A stretch of DNA of 64,000 bases. It comes from Amyelois transitella. Its lineage: Eukaryota > Arthropoda > Insecta > Lepidoptera > Pyralidae. This document shows, piece by piece, positions 33,846 through 44,516 of the stretch. The stretch spans positions 3,065,501-3,129,500 of the forward strand of contig NC_083510.1 of NCBI RefSeq assembly GCF_032362555.1, given 5' to 3'. Every line of letters starts with the position of its first letter. Within the stretch, counting starts at the first letter, position 1. The notes beneath the pieces were generated by a model, which was given only the letters and a program-made list of their open reading frames with translations, did not search any database and had not been told where the DNA came from. The translations under genes were made by a program, and so were the position numbers.

Positions 33846-36800
33846 TCAGTCATTGTAACAAGCTAAATTATCGCTATCACTAGCTTTCTTATCAACTTTA
33901 TTAAGTGAATTTTCATAATCTTCGTGCAACACTACAGTTGTTGCGCTTATACTCGAATGGCTTTGAGAGTGGGTAAGATTTGTACGATTGCTGTCAGCCA
34001 AGTGCTCCAATTCATGACTCTCCAGATTCGGAACCCCTGAACAAATGGAACTGACGCGAGACACAGATTTCCTGTCTTCAGGTGCTGGTTCTTTAGGATT
34101 ATTTCGTCCACAAATAAAGAGCATCGAACAGAGAAAAAAGGTAGCATATATCCAGCTTACAGCCATAATCAGTGCCAAGAAACTCCCAATTTGGGAGTAA
34201 GGCAGAAGATTCGAGCGCAACAAAAATATACCAGCGAAACACGTGGTTAGTGCGGCTGCCGCAGTGGGCCCAGCAGATGAAGTTAATGCATATTTCACTC
34301 TAGCAGACTTAATTCCACTGGCATTCGTAAAGCTTAAAGCATAATGGAGGCTAAAGTCGACGGCTAACCCCGCTGATGTCGAAATAGCGACACTTTCCAA
34401 AATATTTAACTTCCAACCACTTAAAACTAGAACTGCAATAGTAACGGTTGAAGAAAATACAATTGCTGTTAGCGCACAAATACTAACGATAAAACTGAAG
34501 GTAGCGGGGATGAGGACAACAAATCCTAAGCTGGCAGACAATATTAAAGCAGTCACTGTACCACTGGCGAGGGTTGCTTGTAAATCATAAAATTGAAGAT
34601 CAGAAAGGAACCATCCACATGTCATACCTGGAGGAGCAGATTTTAATTCGTGTTGTGTCCAATTTTCAACATGCTGGTAGAAATTATGAATTGTCTTGTA
34701 AGACATGGTGTATGGGACAACACTTTCGAACTCTATCACAATAGCTGCAATAGTTGGTGATTCTGTTCGGAAGAACTTAGGACCTGCTACGCCAGGCATG
34801 AAAAGTGTGCTGGGCGTTTGGTACAAAGATTCCATAGCTTGAATTATGCAAGTATCAAAAACTTCTTTTTTATATGGAAAACTAGATGATTCACAACATG
34901 GTGTTCTATTAATTTTATCAATGAAATCAATACACCTTCTGCTCATGAATACTTTGAAACTTTCAATGAAACAATTTGGTAACAAAGGGCCTAATGTTTG
35001 CTGGTAAAATGGCTGAGCTTTGATCCTCGAACAAAATCCTAGTAACCATTTCTGAGATTTAGGGTCAGATACTGAAAATTTATTATCAAATACTAAATGT
35101 CCAGTAGAGTAGGGATCCATATGATTACCATTATCAATCGCTTTAATACCCCAAACCCATCTAAGAGGCATTTTGCTACCAGTACCAATATCTTTGCCAA
35201 ATTTTTCGAACAAAAACTTATCTCTATATTCTATATCATATTTTTCAAATGGGTGCGATGTTTGAAAAAGTTGGAATTCTTTTGACTCTGGCAGCTGAAG
35301 ACCAGGGGAATAAAAAACTACGACAATGCTGTAAATACCAATAGCACCCAGTAATATTACAAATACTATGTGCAGTTTAGTAACACAGACAACAACAAAC
35401 CTACTCATGCCTACTCTGATATCCTCCCAAACTTTATTAACAATTTTATAAACAATATCAAAAACCTTTCCCTTATTAACAGATAATTTAACATCTACTA
35501 TGAATACCGATACAGGTAACCAACTTACCATTAGAAAAAAGTTCACAAGAACAGCTGTGCCAGCGAAAACGCTAAAACAGTTGATAGCAGGAATGTAACT
35601 TACATATGATGCGAAAAATGCAATAGCAGTCGTCAAAGTAGTGATAAAAATAGTCAACATAGAATGTTTTAAAGTTTCTTCAAGAATTTGTACAAGGATA
35701 GTCTCTCCAGCACTGGATACATTCTTAATATCAGTCAAATGATTTTCTTCACTGGTTACATTATCCTTTATAAGTTGCTTGGTTATCATGCTCCAAATAC
35801 TGACATAAATAAAAGCATCATCAGCTCCAATGCCTATTACGATTACTACAACTAATAAATTCATAAAAGGAAAAAACTCTAAATTGTACACATATACATA
35901 CAAAAAGTATGCAATACCCAATGAATATGTAATTGCAGTAAACAAAAGTATAGTCAGAATAAGAGATTTGCTATAGAACCAAACACCGACAAATACAAAA
36001 ACTCCACCAAGAGCTATTAACCATGCATCTTGTATTATCCATAAGTCAAAAAGTGCACTTTTGAGCCCAAAATCAATGGCTGGTACAATAACAGTTTCAT
36101 AAGATAAATTTGAACTTTGTAATTTTTCATAATAAGGTAGAGAGGTACTGCTGTATGGCAATGGCAAGAATATCATTGAATTTTTCACAAAAGATTGTGA
36201 GAATTCAGGAGGTGAAAAGGCATCAGAATCTATGAGGTAAAACAACATGTTGTATATAGCATCATGTTGGGAACAATACTTAGGAACCTTACAGCGATCT
36301 AAGTCACATGAGGCCATTAATGTGAAATTATGGAAATATCCTGCACAATTCCTTAAAATAGAAACAGTCTTATTCACATCTACTTCTGTTAAGTTCTCAC
36401 AGGAACTCTTTCCAGATATTAAAGCTATATAATTTGGCACACTCCATATTGGACAACACAACTTATCTGTACGTTTTGCCCTTTGGCACACTTTGTAATA
36501 CTCAATTTCTCCTACTTCTATAAGAAACGTTTGTAACTTACACATGCGGGCAATATTGGAATATGTCAACAATGATGTGTTATCTGTATTAGTCACCACT
36601 AAATGAGCATAATCAAAAACTGGTGCTCCGCATGTGCCAGAAGCATAGTTGTGATGAATAGGCTTGTCAGGTTTTAGTTGCATTTCTTTTAAAGAAAGCC
36701 ACTGCTTCCGAATGTGATCTCTATTGATGACAGTATTCTCACTTTCATGGGACATATTTTTGCCAAAGCCCCAGTGGACATGGCCATTAGATATGTTCAT

Positions 36801-37205
36801 TTCCGGAGAATCAAAAACAGTTTTTTCAAAACCTGTGCTATTGATTTTTGGATTCTTCTTCTTCTTTCGATTTTTCTTTTTATCTGCGCGACCGTGTCCA
36901 GATCTAGGTTTGTCTTGTCGTGGTCTATTGTAGTAGGTTTGATTCATGCGGATTTGTTCCTCGATTTCCTTGGGATTTACAGCCAATTTTCTTGAAGGCC
37001 TAGTTTCGTAAATTAGGTTTTCCCATGCGAAGAACCGATGCGCTAGTGTAGTTCCGCGAGTCTCGAAGCCAACAAGCGGTTCGGAGAAAGATGGTAGTTC
37101 GCGACAGACCAAGGGAATCACAGTGAGGATGGTGGAGATTACGCTCAGGATAAAAATGAAGAGGTAAGAGTGGCGAACTATAAATTGAGCGTATAAGGAC
37201 AACAT
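33846..37205 (-). CDS. disp: Dispatched, RND-family Hedgehog-release transporter (single exon)
   Basis: One uninterrupted ORF of 1119 codons, ATG at 37205, stop at 33846-33848; fly Disp is about 1200 aa. A membrane segment at residues ~8-33 is followed by GFETRGTTLAHRFFAWENL (46-64), typical of Dispatched. A large Cys-rich extracellular loop (~70-380) carries a very basic stretch (DKKKNRKKKKNPK, ~108-120) that may be a proprotein-convertase site, since Dispatched is known to be cleaved in this loop. Residues ~385-570 form the sterol-sensing domain, with GIGADD at 458-463 in TM4. The second half has the matching STSAGLAVDFSLHY in TM10; these acidic residues are needed for cation-driven transport in the family. 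Role by family: release of cholesterol-modified Hedgehog from producing cells. The tail (~1035-1119) is Ser-rich and cytoplasmic. Absence of introns is unusual beside its neighbours. Confidence 0.93.
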   Translation of the reverse strand: MLSLYAQFIVRHSYLFIFILSVISTILTVIPLVCRELPSFSEPLVGFETRGTTLAHRFFAWENLIYETRPSRKLAVNPKEIEEQIRMNQTYYNRPRQDKPRSGHGRADKKKNRKKKKNPKINSTGFEKTVFDSPEMNISNGHVHWGFGKNMSHESENTVINRDHIRKQWLSLKEMQLKPDKPIHHNYASGTCGAPVFDYAHLVVTNTDNTSLLTYSNIARMCKLQTFLIEVGEIEYYKVCQRAKRTDKLCCPIWSVPNYIALISGKSSCENLTEVDVNKTVSILRNCAGYFHNFTLMASCDLDRCKVPKYCSQHDAIYNMLFYLIDSDAFSPPEFSQSFVKNSMIFLPLPYSSTSLPYYEKLQSSNLSYETVIVPAIDFGLKSALFDLWIIQDAWLIALGGVFVFVGVWFYSKSLILTILLFTAITYSLGIAYFLYVYVYNLEFFPFMNLLVVVIVIGIGADDAFIYVSIWSMITKQLIKDNVTSEENHLTDIKNVSSAGETILVQILEETLKHSMLTIFITTLTTAIAFFASYVSYIPAINCFSVFAGTAVLVNFFLMVSWLPVSVFIVDVKLSVNKGKVFDIVYKIVNKVWEDIRVGMSRFVVVCVTKLHIVFVILLGAIGIYSIVVVFYSPGLQLPESKEFQLFQTSHPFEKYDIEYRDKFLFEKFGKDIGTGSKMPLRWVWGIKAIDNGNHMDPYSTGHLVFDNKFSVSDPKSQKWLLGFCSRIKAQPFYQQTLGPLLPNCFIESFKVFMSRRCIDFIDKINRTPCCESSSFPYKKEVFDTCIIQAMESLYQTPSTLFMPGVAGPKFFRTESPTIAAIVIEFESVVPYTMSYKTIHNFYQHVENWTQHELKSAPPGMTCGWFLSDLQFYDLQATLASGTVTALILSASLGFVVLIPATFSFIVSICALTAIVFSSTVTIAVLVLSGWKLNILESVAISTSAGLAVDFSLHYALSFTNASGIKSARVKYALTSSAGPTAAAALTTCFAGIFLLRSNLLPYSQIGSFLALIMAVSWIYATFFLCSMLFICGRNNPKEPAPEDRKSVSRVSSICSGVPNLESHELEHLADSNRTNLTHSQSHSSISATTVVLHEDYENSLNKVDKKASDSDNLACYND

Positions 37206-38105
37206 TTTGATAAAGGGATTTCATAACTTCACATTGGCATTAATACATTATCTCCACAATTACGCACACTCTACACACTACACTAAGGACAGCTGATTAA
37301 GTTTATTAGGCTTACATTATGAAAAATCAAATAATTTGACAAAAACCAAGAAAACTCTATAGTCAAACAAGCACGCTTGTTTGTGCACGCTTGCTCCCCT
37401 CCTACTATCCCCAATCCTGCCCCAACTGGCCCCTATCAAAACCTAGTCCAATAACCAATCCCCGTTTTGGTTAACAACGAACGAATGAATTTTTGATTAA
37501 ACTGACGGTTGACAGCAGCCATAGAGCAATATGAGGGGCAAAGGCTATGAGATTGCAGGCTTATAAGTAGGAATTTGATCACATATTTCGGATATGATCA
37601 TAGCATGCATTTTAAAATATACTGTGTTAAGAACACTAGTTTAAAATTAAACGAAAACCTGAAATTAATGAAATCATCACAGATTAAAAACCATTGAAAT
37701 CCTAGGTAAACCTTGTTCATAGGTATGTACTAATAATATAAAGAGTAAAGATATATCTCAGTCGCTATTTATATGCTACTCAGTAATCAGCATAAGAGCA
37801 AACCTTCAGTAGCAACATAGGCTTTTTTTGGAAACACCCACGTAAACGAATCCCCGCTCAATAGCTGGTGTATAAATAATTGAGTAAGAAATAATAACTG
37901 GAAATTTTAATTGATGGCATAATGCGCGAATTTTACGTCCCTAAATTGAATGGAGAATGGCAACACTTTATTGTCTCTGACATCTTGTGATCACAAGACC
38001 TCTCGATTTTTAGTTTTCTGTCAAGGCAAAAATTGGGCGAAAAAAGGCCGTCCCTATCGGGAATAACGGGTAAAAAGGTCCAATTAGTTCGCTAAATATC
38101 TCAAA
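37206..38105. promoter_or_regulatory. Divergent promoter region, disp / VhaPPA1-1
   Basis: The two start codons face away from each other across 900 bp, so both 5' UTRs and promoters must lie here. A perfect 14 bp palindrome CTTGTGATCACAAG is at 37986-37999, about 105 bp before the VhaPPA1-1 ATG. Short direct repeats of GCACGCTTG occur near 37370-37395. No TATA box is evident for either gene. Confidence 0.5.
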
Positions 38106-38723
38106 ATGAGATACTTTTTAACTTACCTCTTTGTGCTCCTCGTGTCAGTCGCATTCATTATATTCACTGGATTTTATTTGTTCTCCGGAAAGGGTGAGCT
38201 TATCAGCATAGGATGGTTCCTCGAGAATACTTCTCCTTACATGTGGGGAGCACTGGGAATCTCCCTAGCCGTGGCCTTGTCCGTAGTGGGCGCTGCGATG
38301 GGAATTCACACGACCGGGACAAGCATAGTGGGCGGAGGTGTCAAAGCTCCCAGGATCAAGACCAAGAACTTAATTTCCGTTATTTTCTGTGAAGCTGTTG
38401 CCATTTATGGATTGATCACTGCTATTGTACTATCAGGAATGTTGGAGAGATATGATGAGGACACAACTGATGCCAAGATCAAAGCAACCAACTTTATGGC
38501 TGGTTACATTTTGTTTGGATCTGGTCTAGCTGTTGGCCTCGTGAACTTGTTCTGTGGCATTGCTGTGGGAATTGTGGGCTCAGGAGCCGCCTTAGCAGAT
38601 GCAGCCAACGCAGCCCTTTTTGTTAAAATTCTTATCATAGAAATCTTCGGATCAGCTATTGGTTTGTTTGGACTGATTGTTGGAATATACATGACATCCA
38701 AAGTCAAAATGGGCAGCCAGTAA
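38106..38723 (+). CDS. VhaPPA1-1: V-type proton ATPase 21 kDa proteolipid subunit c''
   Basis: A single-exon ORF of 205 aa, the usual length for the ATP6V0B/Vma16 subunit. It has the extra N-terminal membrane helix of c'' ([19 protein letters not shown]), then two copies of the proteolipid hairpin. The proton-carrying glutamate is in [10 protein letters not shown] (Glu96); a second acidic residue lies in [10 protein letters not shown] (Glu179). Gly-rich packing motifs ([39 protein letters not shown]) are intact. Role: one copy of c'' sits in the membrane c-ring of the V0 sector, driving proton translocation into endosomes, lysosomes and secretory compartments. The start codon is the first ATG after an 5' leader lacking upstream ATGs nearby (CTCAAAATGAG context). 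It is head-to-head with disp and convergent with stan. Confidence 0.96.
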   Translation: MRYFLTYLFVLLVSVAFIIFTGFYLFSGKGELISIGWFLENTSPYMWGALGISLAVALSVVGAAMGIHTTGTSIVGGGVKAPRIKTKNLISVIFCEAVAIYGLITAIVLSGMLERYDEDTTDAKIKATNFMAGYILFGSGLAVGLVNLFCGIAVGIVGSGAALADAANAALFVKILIIEIFGSAIGLFGLIVGIYMTSKVKMGSQ

Positions 38724-41033
38724 CTTAAAGAACATACTTCGAATTTAAGTGTAAGTATTTTATGTTTAGTATTTGCAATATAGTGTTATTTTTATCATAA
38801 ATGTATGCTTATTCTGTTCAGAATACATGAGCTTAGATACTGATTTCAGTTGAGAACCCTCTTTTAATTGTCTATAAAAGAATGCATGAGCATCACACAT
38901 CAAAAATTTACTTTTTATTTTAATTTGTCATAAATTTACCAGTTTCAGCGAGCACAAGATGCCTTTACTTATAACATTTTGATTTGAAAGACATAATATT
39001 TATTTTTAACAGTTTTTATTACTTGTTCTAATTTTCAAGTGTGTGTAAAAATATATTATTTGCACACAATCCATTTTCATAATTCTTAATGGTTCATCCA
39101 GTTACAGGTTGTACAAGGCATACCAATAATATCTCAATTTATTATATGTTTTGAAACTATTTTTATCTTCATTGTTACCATTCAGTTACGGCTGTGCTGC
39201 TGGGACTGCCAGTCACTAATTTGGGTGTTGCCTTTTTTTATGAAAATAATTTAAAAAAAAATGTTTAGTTATATTTACAACTTTGTATATAATAATTAGC
39301 AAAATAGACTCAATAAATTGGTATTAATTTCAAATTGTGTTTTATTTTCAGTGTACCCATGCACTGGACTGCTGCAGCCGATCCTTCATCATAACTAAAA
39401 ATCTCCAGTGCTTGAAATTAAATATTCAAAAAATAAAGAAACACAGGAATGATATCAAACACCTTCAGAGACAACTCCTGTATGTCACATATATTGATGT
39501 GTGCTATTTACATTGTTAATTAAATTCAATATATTGTAAAAAATCTGATCTTAGCACTTTAAACTATTTGTAAACAAATTATACCATTCATAATATTATA
39601 TAGTTGTAATTGATGTTGTTAGACATTTATCTTATTTACTGCATTTTGTGCTAAGGTTGCAGATTTTGAAGGCTTTTGTTGATTGTATGGAGTGTTTTTT
39701 GACATAATTTACTTACCTATAGACTTTGTGTTGTGTTACTTCATTTTGCAGGTCCTCATTTAGAACAATTTAGATACACATTGTATAGAATCTGACTCAT
39801 AAATTAAATAAATAAGCGAGCATAATTAGATGCAATGATGTTATCTAATTGTTACGTTGAAGGCTTAAAACATTCCATGAGACCTAATCAGTTTTTATGA
39901 AGCTTTGATTGGTTTGTCAAGTCAATAGCCCGAGTTATACATAATATTGTACATAAATTATTATACTTTTGGCGTAGAGTAAGATATTTTCAATAACAGA
40001 CACGTTTGTATTGTACTTGTAGTTAAAAAATCATGTTACATATTACTACTGCATGTTGAAAGTTTCCTTAAAATATTGTACTTTATACCTCAGATAAATC
40101 AAAAATCAATATTTATTTTTCTTATTGGATACAAAGTTGGAAAGAAATTGTCAGAAATTGTTACTTCCAATTGTAAATATTAGTTTTGCTTCCCTGTTTA
40201 CTAATGTATTGTACTTGTAAAGTCATATCCGTAGTGTATCAAAGTTACCTACTATGGATTTTTGATCAATCATGCTTGTCTATGGTGCCCAAAGTTCTTT
40301 CTGGCACAACACTCTCCATCCAGTGGCGAGGAACAAAACATGGATAAAAGTATTATTATATCAGTCTTAAGTATCAGTCTACTGATGTAATTCTAAGTTA
40401 AAATAAATGATACTTTATTTGTGCAAATGTAGATATTATGTATGTTGATGAATAAATAGATAAAAGTTTTGTAGTTCTGTTATTTTATCTTTAAGTACTG
40501 TGTAAGGCCGATTTTTGTTATCTAGCTATCATCTAGCTTAGATTCATATAAATTAATTTCATAATTTAGAGTTATGAAAATAACGTAGATGCACAGATGC
40601 AATCCAATGGTTTTAATAGGGACTAGGTGTTATAGTCTAGTGTTATGGGTTTATAATTTATAATGGCTGTTTTGTGATTTTTCAGGGAATCTGCCTTCGC
40701 CTATGACCTAGGATATATATCTAACAAGCATAAATTCAGATAAGTAAATAAAAGCAGTCTCATGTCTTTTTTTGCTTATAGGCTGCGTGCAAAAACTAAG
40801 CTAAGTACTTGACGAAGTAGACACTGTAACTCCGTTGTGTAAGTGTTTCTGCTCTGAATTTGGTTTATATTCTAGTTTATAGAGACAGCTAAATGTTGTA
40901 TTAGTCGTTTATCCAAGCTCTGGCGCTGTTGAATAGCTAAGTGTAAGTGATCAATAGGTAGGCAAATTTAGTTTCTGCAATACCCTTATTTCTCTTTGTT
41001 ATCAGATTTTGCGATGGAACATACATATTTATT

Positions 41034-41090
41034 TTAACCTTATGGGATAGATAGAGCCAAGTTTCGAAAAGACTCGACGGTTTCATAAAT
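41034..41090 (-). repeat. Dispersed repeat A, 3'-end fragment
   Basis: TATGGGATAGATAGAGCCAA and GAAAAGACTCGACGG resemble the reverse of the CTGTCTACCCCGCAAGGG end of repeat A. Short and diverged. Confidence 0.35.
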
Positions 41091-43376
41091 ATGGAACTGA
41101 TATCCGAGATTTCAGATATTAATCTGAACGAAGAATCAAGTTTAGAGACCCCTTGATTGACGCAGAACAATATAATTCATTTTCAATTTATTTATGAGTG
41201 TGACTAATGAAGATGAAAGAAAACTAGGATATAGCAATAAAATATTTTTTTTTAATATAAACAAAATCATTCTACAAAACTACATAGGTACAAGTGTCCA
41301 AAACGACGTTTGAATAAAATCGCCAAATGGAATGTAAGTATATAAGTATAATTGAACAATCAAAAAGTATTATATAATCTTAATTCCTAAAACATAGGAA
41401 AAGCGGAAAACGGAATGTAAAAAATAAAAAAAATATTTTATGTTAAAAATTTTTCTCTTTCATGTCATCGTTCACAAAGGTTGTATTGTAGTATAAAAGA
41501 TATCCACTTAATATTAAAAGTGATCCAAATAGAAGTTACTTATCTACATATTTATTTTATATTTTTTCACTTCAATATGGTGTTTTGATCAAGTACTGTA
41601 TAGAGAGAAGGAATTAATTATGTTACTTCGTATTCTCTGACCATCTTTATCAAAAAATAAATAACAAACACATCCTGTTATCTCAAAACCACACGACACA
41701 TGCATAATACAAAACTCATTAAACAATTATTATGGCAATCGAATCTATAGTTATCTAAATAAAGCTTTTCCTTACATTGTCTACTTAGTTAACCGCTACG
41801 AAGTGTAAAAATCTATTATTTACATACAAAATAGGTGGACTCTTCGTTAAATTGCTCAAACGCACACAACACTTCATATATACACATAGAAATGCATTAC
41901 TTTATTTTACTTTACTGTTTCAAAATATCAATCCCATTGAAATTATGTATATCACTATACAAACTTAAATCTAAAAGGCGATGTTTTCAAATATGAAATT
42001 TGTAAATGACTTTATGACATTCGTTTATTTTGTTGTTTTAGTTCTTACATAATTTTGATTTCTAACTACCATTATAGAGAAATCATATCAATGAGCAACA
42101 AATTCTTATATTAACGATACAGGTCATAATAATAAGTAGAAGTTTTGGTGTTTTATATATAAAATAGACCAATGAATGTCTATCCGAAACATACATAACT
42201 TAATAAAGCGTTTTCGGCAGAGAATCTCAAATATCTACGAAATACTAAATGTCCAATTTTATTCACAAACAATATGCCAATTTATTTAATTTGATTTCAA
42301 ATCGACCTTTTGATTTATTTATCTTAGGTACTCTATTATTTACAGGGTGACTTTGGATGCCATGCCTAATATTTCAAAATTATACAACTACCTACCTACA
42401 AAAAAATTTAAGTTTTGCACTATTCCCGGTATTGTAATATCTATTCGGTAGATAATTACACTACACTATGCAAACAGTATTTTGTTCTATTTGTTTTCTA
42501 ATTAAATCTATAGTTTTGTACAGAAAAAAAAGGCATAAGTATGTATGTAAATAGTCACGTGCGGTGACTACACTATCACACCAATGTCATTGTATTTAGT
42601 GGTCTTGTCATGAGACCGACTGAAGTACGTGTTATCGTTTGTAAGATATTTTTATCACAATTGTCATGATTATGTAATACAAGAGGTGTAAAATTTAATG
42701 TTATTGTGTGAAAAGCAGCGAGTTCTCCTACGTTTCACGTCCTGAAACAATTTATTTTTAATATGGTTGAAAAAATGTGACCTAAATTATCTAGTTCTCA
42801 GATGATCAGGAAGATGGCGCAACGTGAAATTCATAATTAGATGTTGAGGTTTAGTAAGTATACTATACATTTAAAATAATTTCCTTCTAAATATATTGAG
42901 TATTATTTACTAATTTCTTCAGCAATTAAACCACTTTTTCCCCTTATTAAACCATAGGCAAATCAAAATAAATAGTTTACTACATTATGGCAGTGGGTAC
43001 TGATTGTATACAACAGTCTTTGCAAAATTAATACTAATTATTAGAATACTAAATACAGTTAAAATAAAATTAACATCTATTGAGAATCATAGGAAATCTT
43101 GTACTATTCTTGAGCTACACTCTGGTTTCTGCATCATCTTCAGTAGTAGATTTCCTGTAACATACGAGTGAAATATATAAGGTATAAGGATAAGGTAATT
43201 ATAGGATCATCATATGGAAGGAATTACAAAGGTAAAAACATTTCTGTTCAGTGGTACCTAGTGTTTTATTTTATAACCAATATGTAATAAAGTTGCTATG
43301 TTGTTTTAATAGACCTAGAATTGATATTGGTACGGCTTAAAATATTATTAGTTAGTTTCTAGTGGGTAAAACTATA

Positions 43377-43921
43377 CAGTGTAGTCCGTTTAGTACGACT
43401 TCGCATACAGCAACCAACCGTTTTTAGCGACGCAAGTTTAGGCATTTGTTTGGTTCTAGTATAACTTTTAATGAAATGACATTCGTTTATTGCAACTCCG
43501 CTTATAACGACCAACCGCTTTTAACGACCGAATTTCACACATAATTGTCCGGTTACAACAATGAGCGTTGCCGTGTTTACAAATATGCAATTCCTAGAAA
43601 GAATGAAATAAATGAATAGCTATCTTAGCTATCGCCCCGCGCGACACCCTGATTGGAAATTGACTGTTTACATATTTTACGGCAGTACGAATTTGCGGGT
43701 AACGAGTGACGCGCACAAAATGCAAAAATGCAAAATTTTATTAATAAATAACTATTTTGATTAAAATTAGTTTTTTTATTTGCTCGTCACCTAAACAGGC
43801 ATATATCTGTAATATTTGATAAATAAAAAACATTTTTTTTTCTGTTCTTTTAATACGACTTCCGGTTAGTACGACGTTATGTCACCGGTCCCTTGGCCGT
43901 CGTTATAACAGGATTCTACTG
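43377..43921. mobile_element. pogo/Tigger-like MITE
   Basis: It begins CAGTGTAGTCCGTTTAGTAC and its right end, read in reverse, begins CAGTAGAATCCTGTTATAAC. TA dinucleotides flank both ends (43375-43376 and 43922-43923). The terminal CAGT.GAA.CC...TATAACGAC form and TA target are those of pogo/Tigger elements. Internal blocks ACTTCGCATACAGCAACCAA and GCTTATAACGACCAACCGCT repeat the same theme. 545 bp, no transposase frame. Confidence 0.7.
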
Positions 43922-44516
43922 TATGTATAAAGGTACTAACTATAATACCTTAAGAGTAAATAACCTATACTCACAATACATAGAACAAGTAGGTAGTTTT
44001 ACTTAAAAATAATGAAATCATGCGATAAATGTTGCGTTACCTCCTCTCTACGGTGATAGATGTTTTTTCGCGCGGCAACACCACCAGTTAGCAAAGCAAA
44101 AGATGAGTTACTGTGAGTGTTTCTCATACAACCGCCACCATCTAGACAATGTTAATTATGATTTCGTGACAGATATTTTAATTCATCTTTGTAAGGCTAT
44201 AGATTTAGTATGTCAAAGATTATAGTTTCATATTCTAAACATTATTCATCAAGACAAATTAATAAGGTATCTGTGACGCTATTATGTATATTATTGGTAT
44301 AATAATAAAATTAAAAAGTTTGTATGGCAAGAAAATATATTTTAATATGTTTAATAGAGAACGGAATAATAACTTATTGTAATGTAAATGTCACTAATTG
44401 GTAAATAGTAGTAAAAAATGACGGCTCTTTAAAATGGCCTACTTATGGTGAATATCAGTAACATTTGAAATGGATATATTTCATGCTAAACATGCGCTAG
44501 ATATAAAAACGAAGAC

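Larger units (their letters stand above)
38724..44516. other. 3' UTR of VhaPPA1-1, convergent spacer and 3' UTR of stan
   Basis: No coding exon is convincing. Several AATAAA signals (near 39310, 40450 and others) could end VhaPPA1-1 transcripts; TTTATT motifs on the other side could end stan. A repeat A fragment lies at 41034-41090, and a pogo-like MITE at 43377-43921. The rest is AT-rich and unremarkable. Confidence 0.5.

Noticed and set aside
38504..38707. Minus-strand ORF inside VhaPPA1-1
   Set aside because: Shadow of the strongly biased, Gly/Ala-rich proteolipid frame.
44040..44170. Possible extra stan or other exon (open run with GTAACG donor on the minus strand)
   Set aside because: No acceptor in phase with neighbouring stan exons, and the stan chain already ends at 44517.
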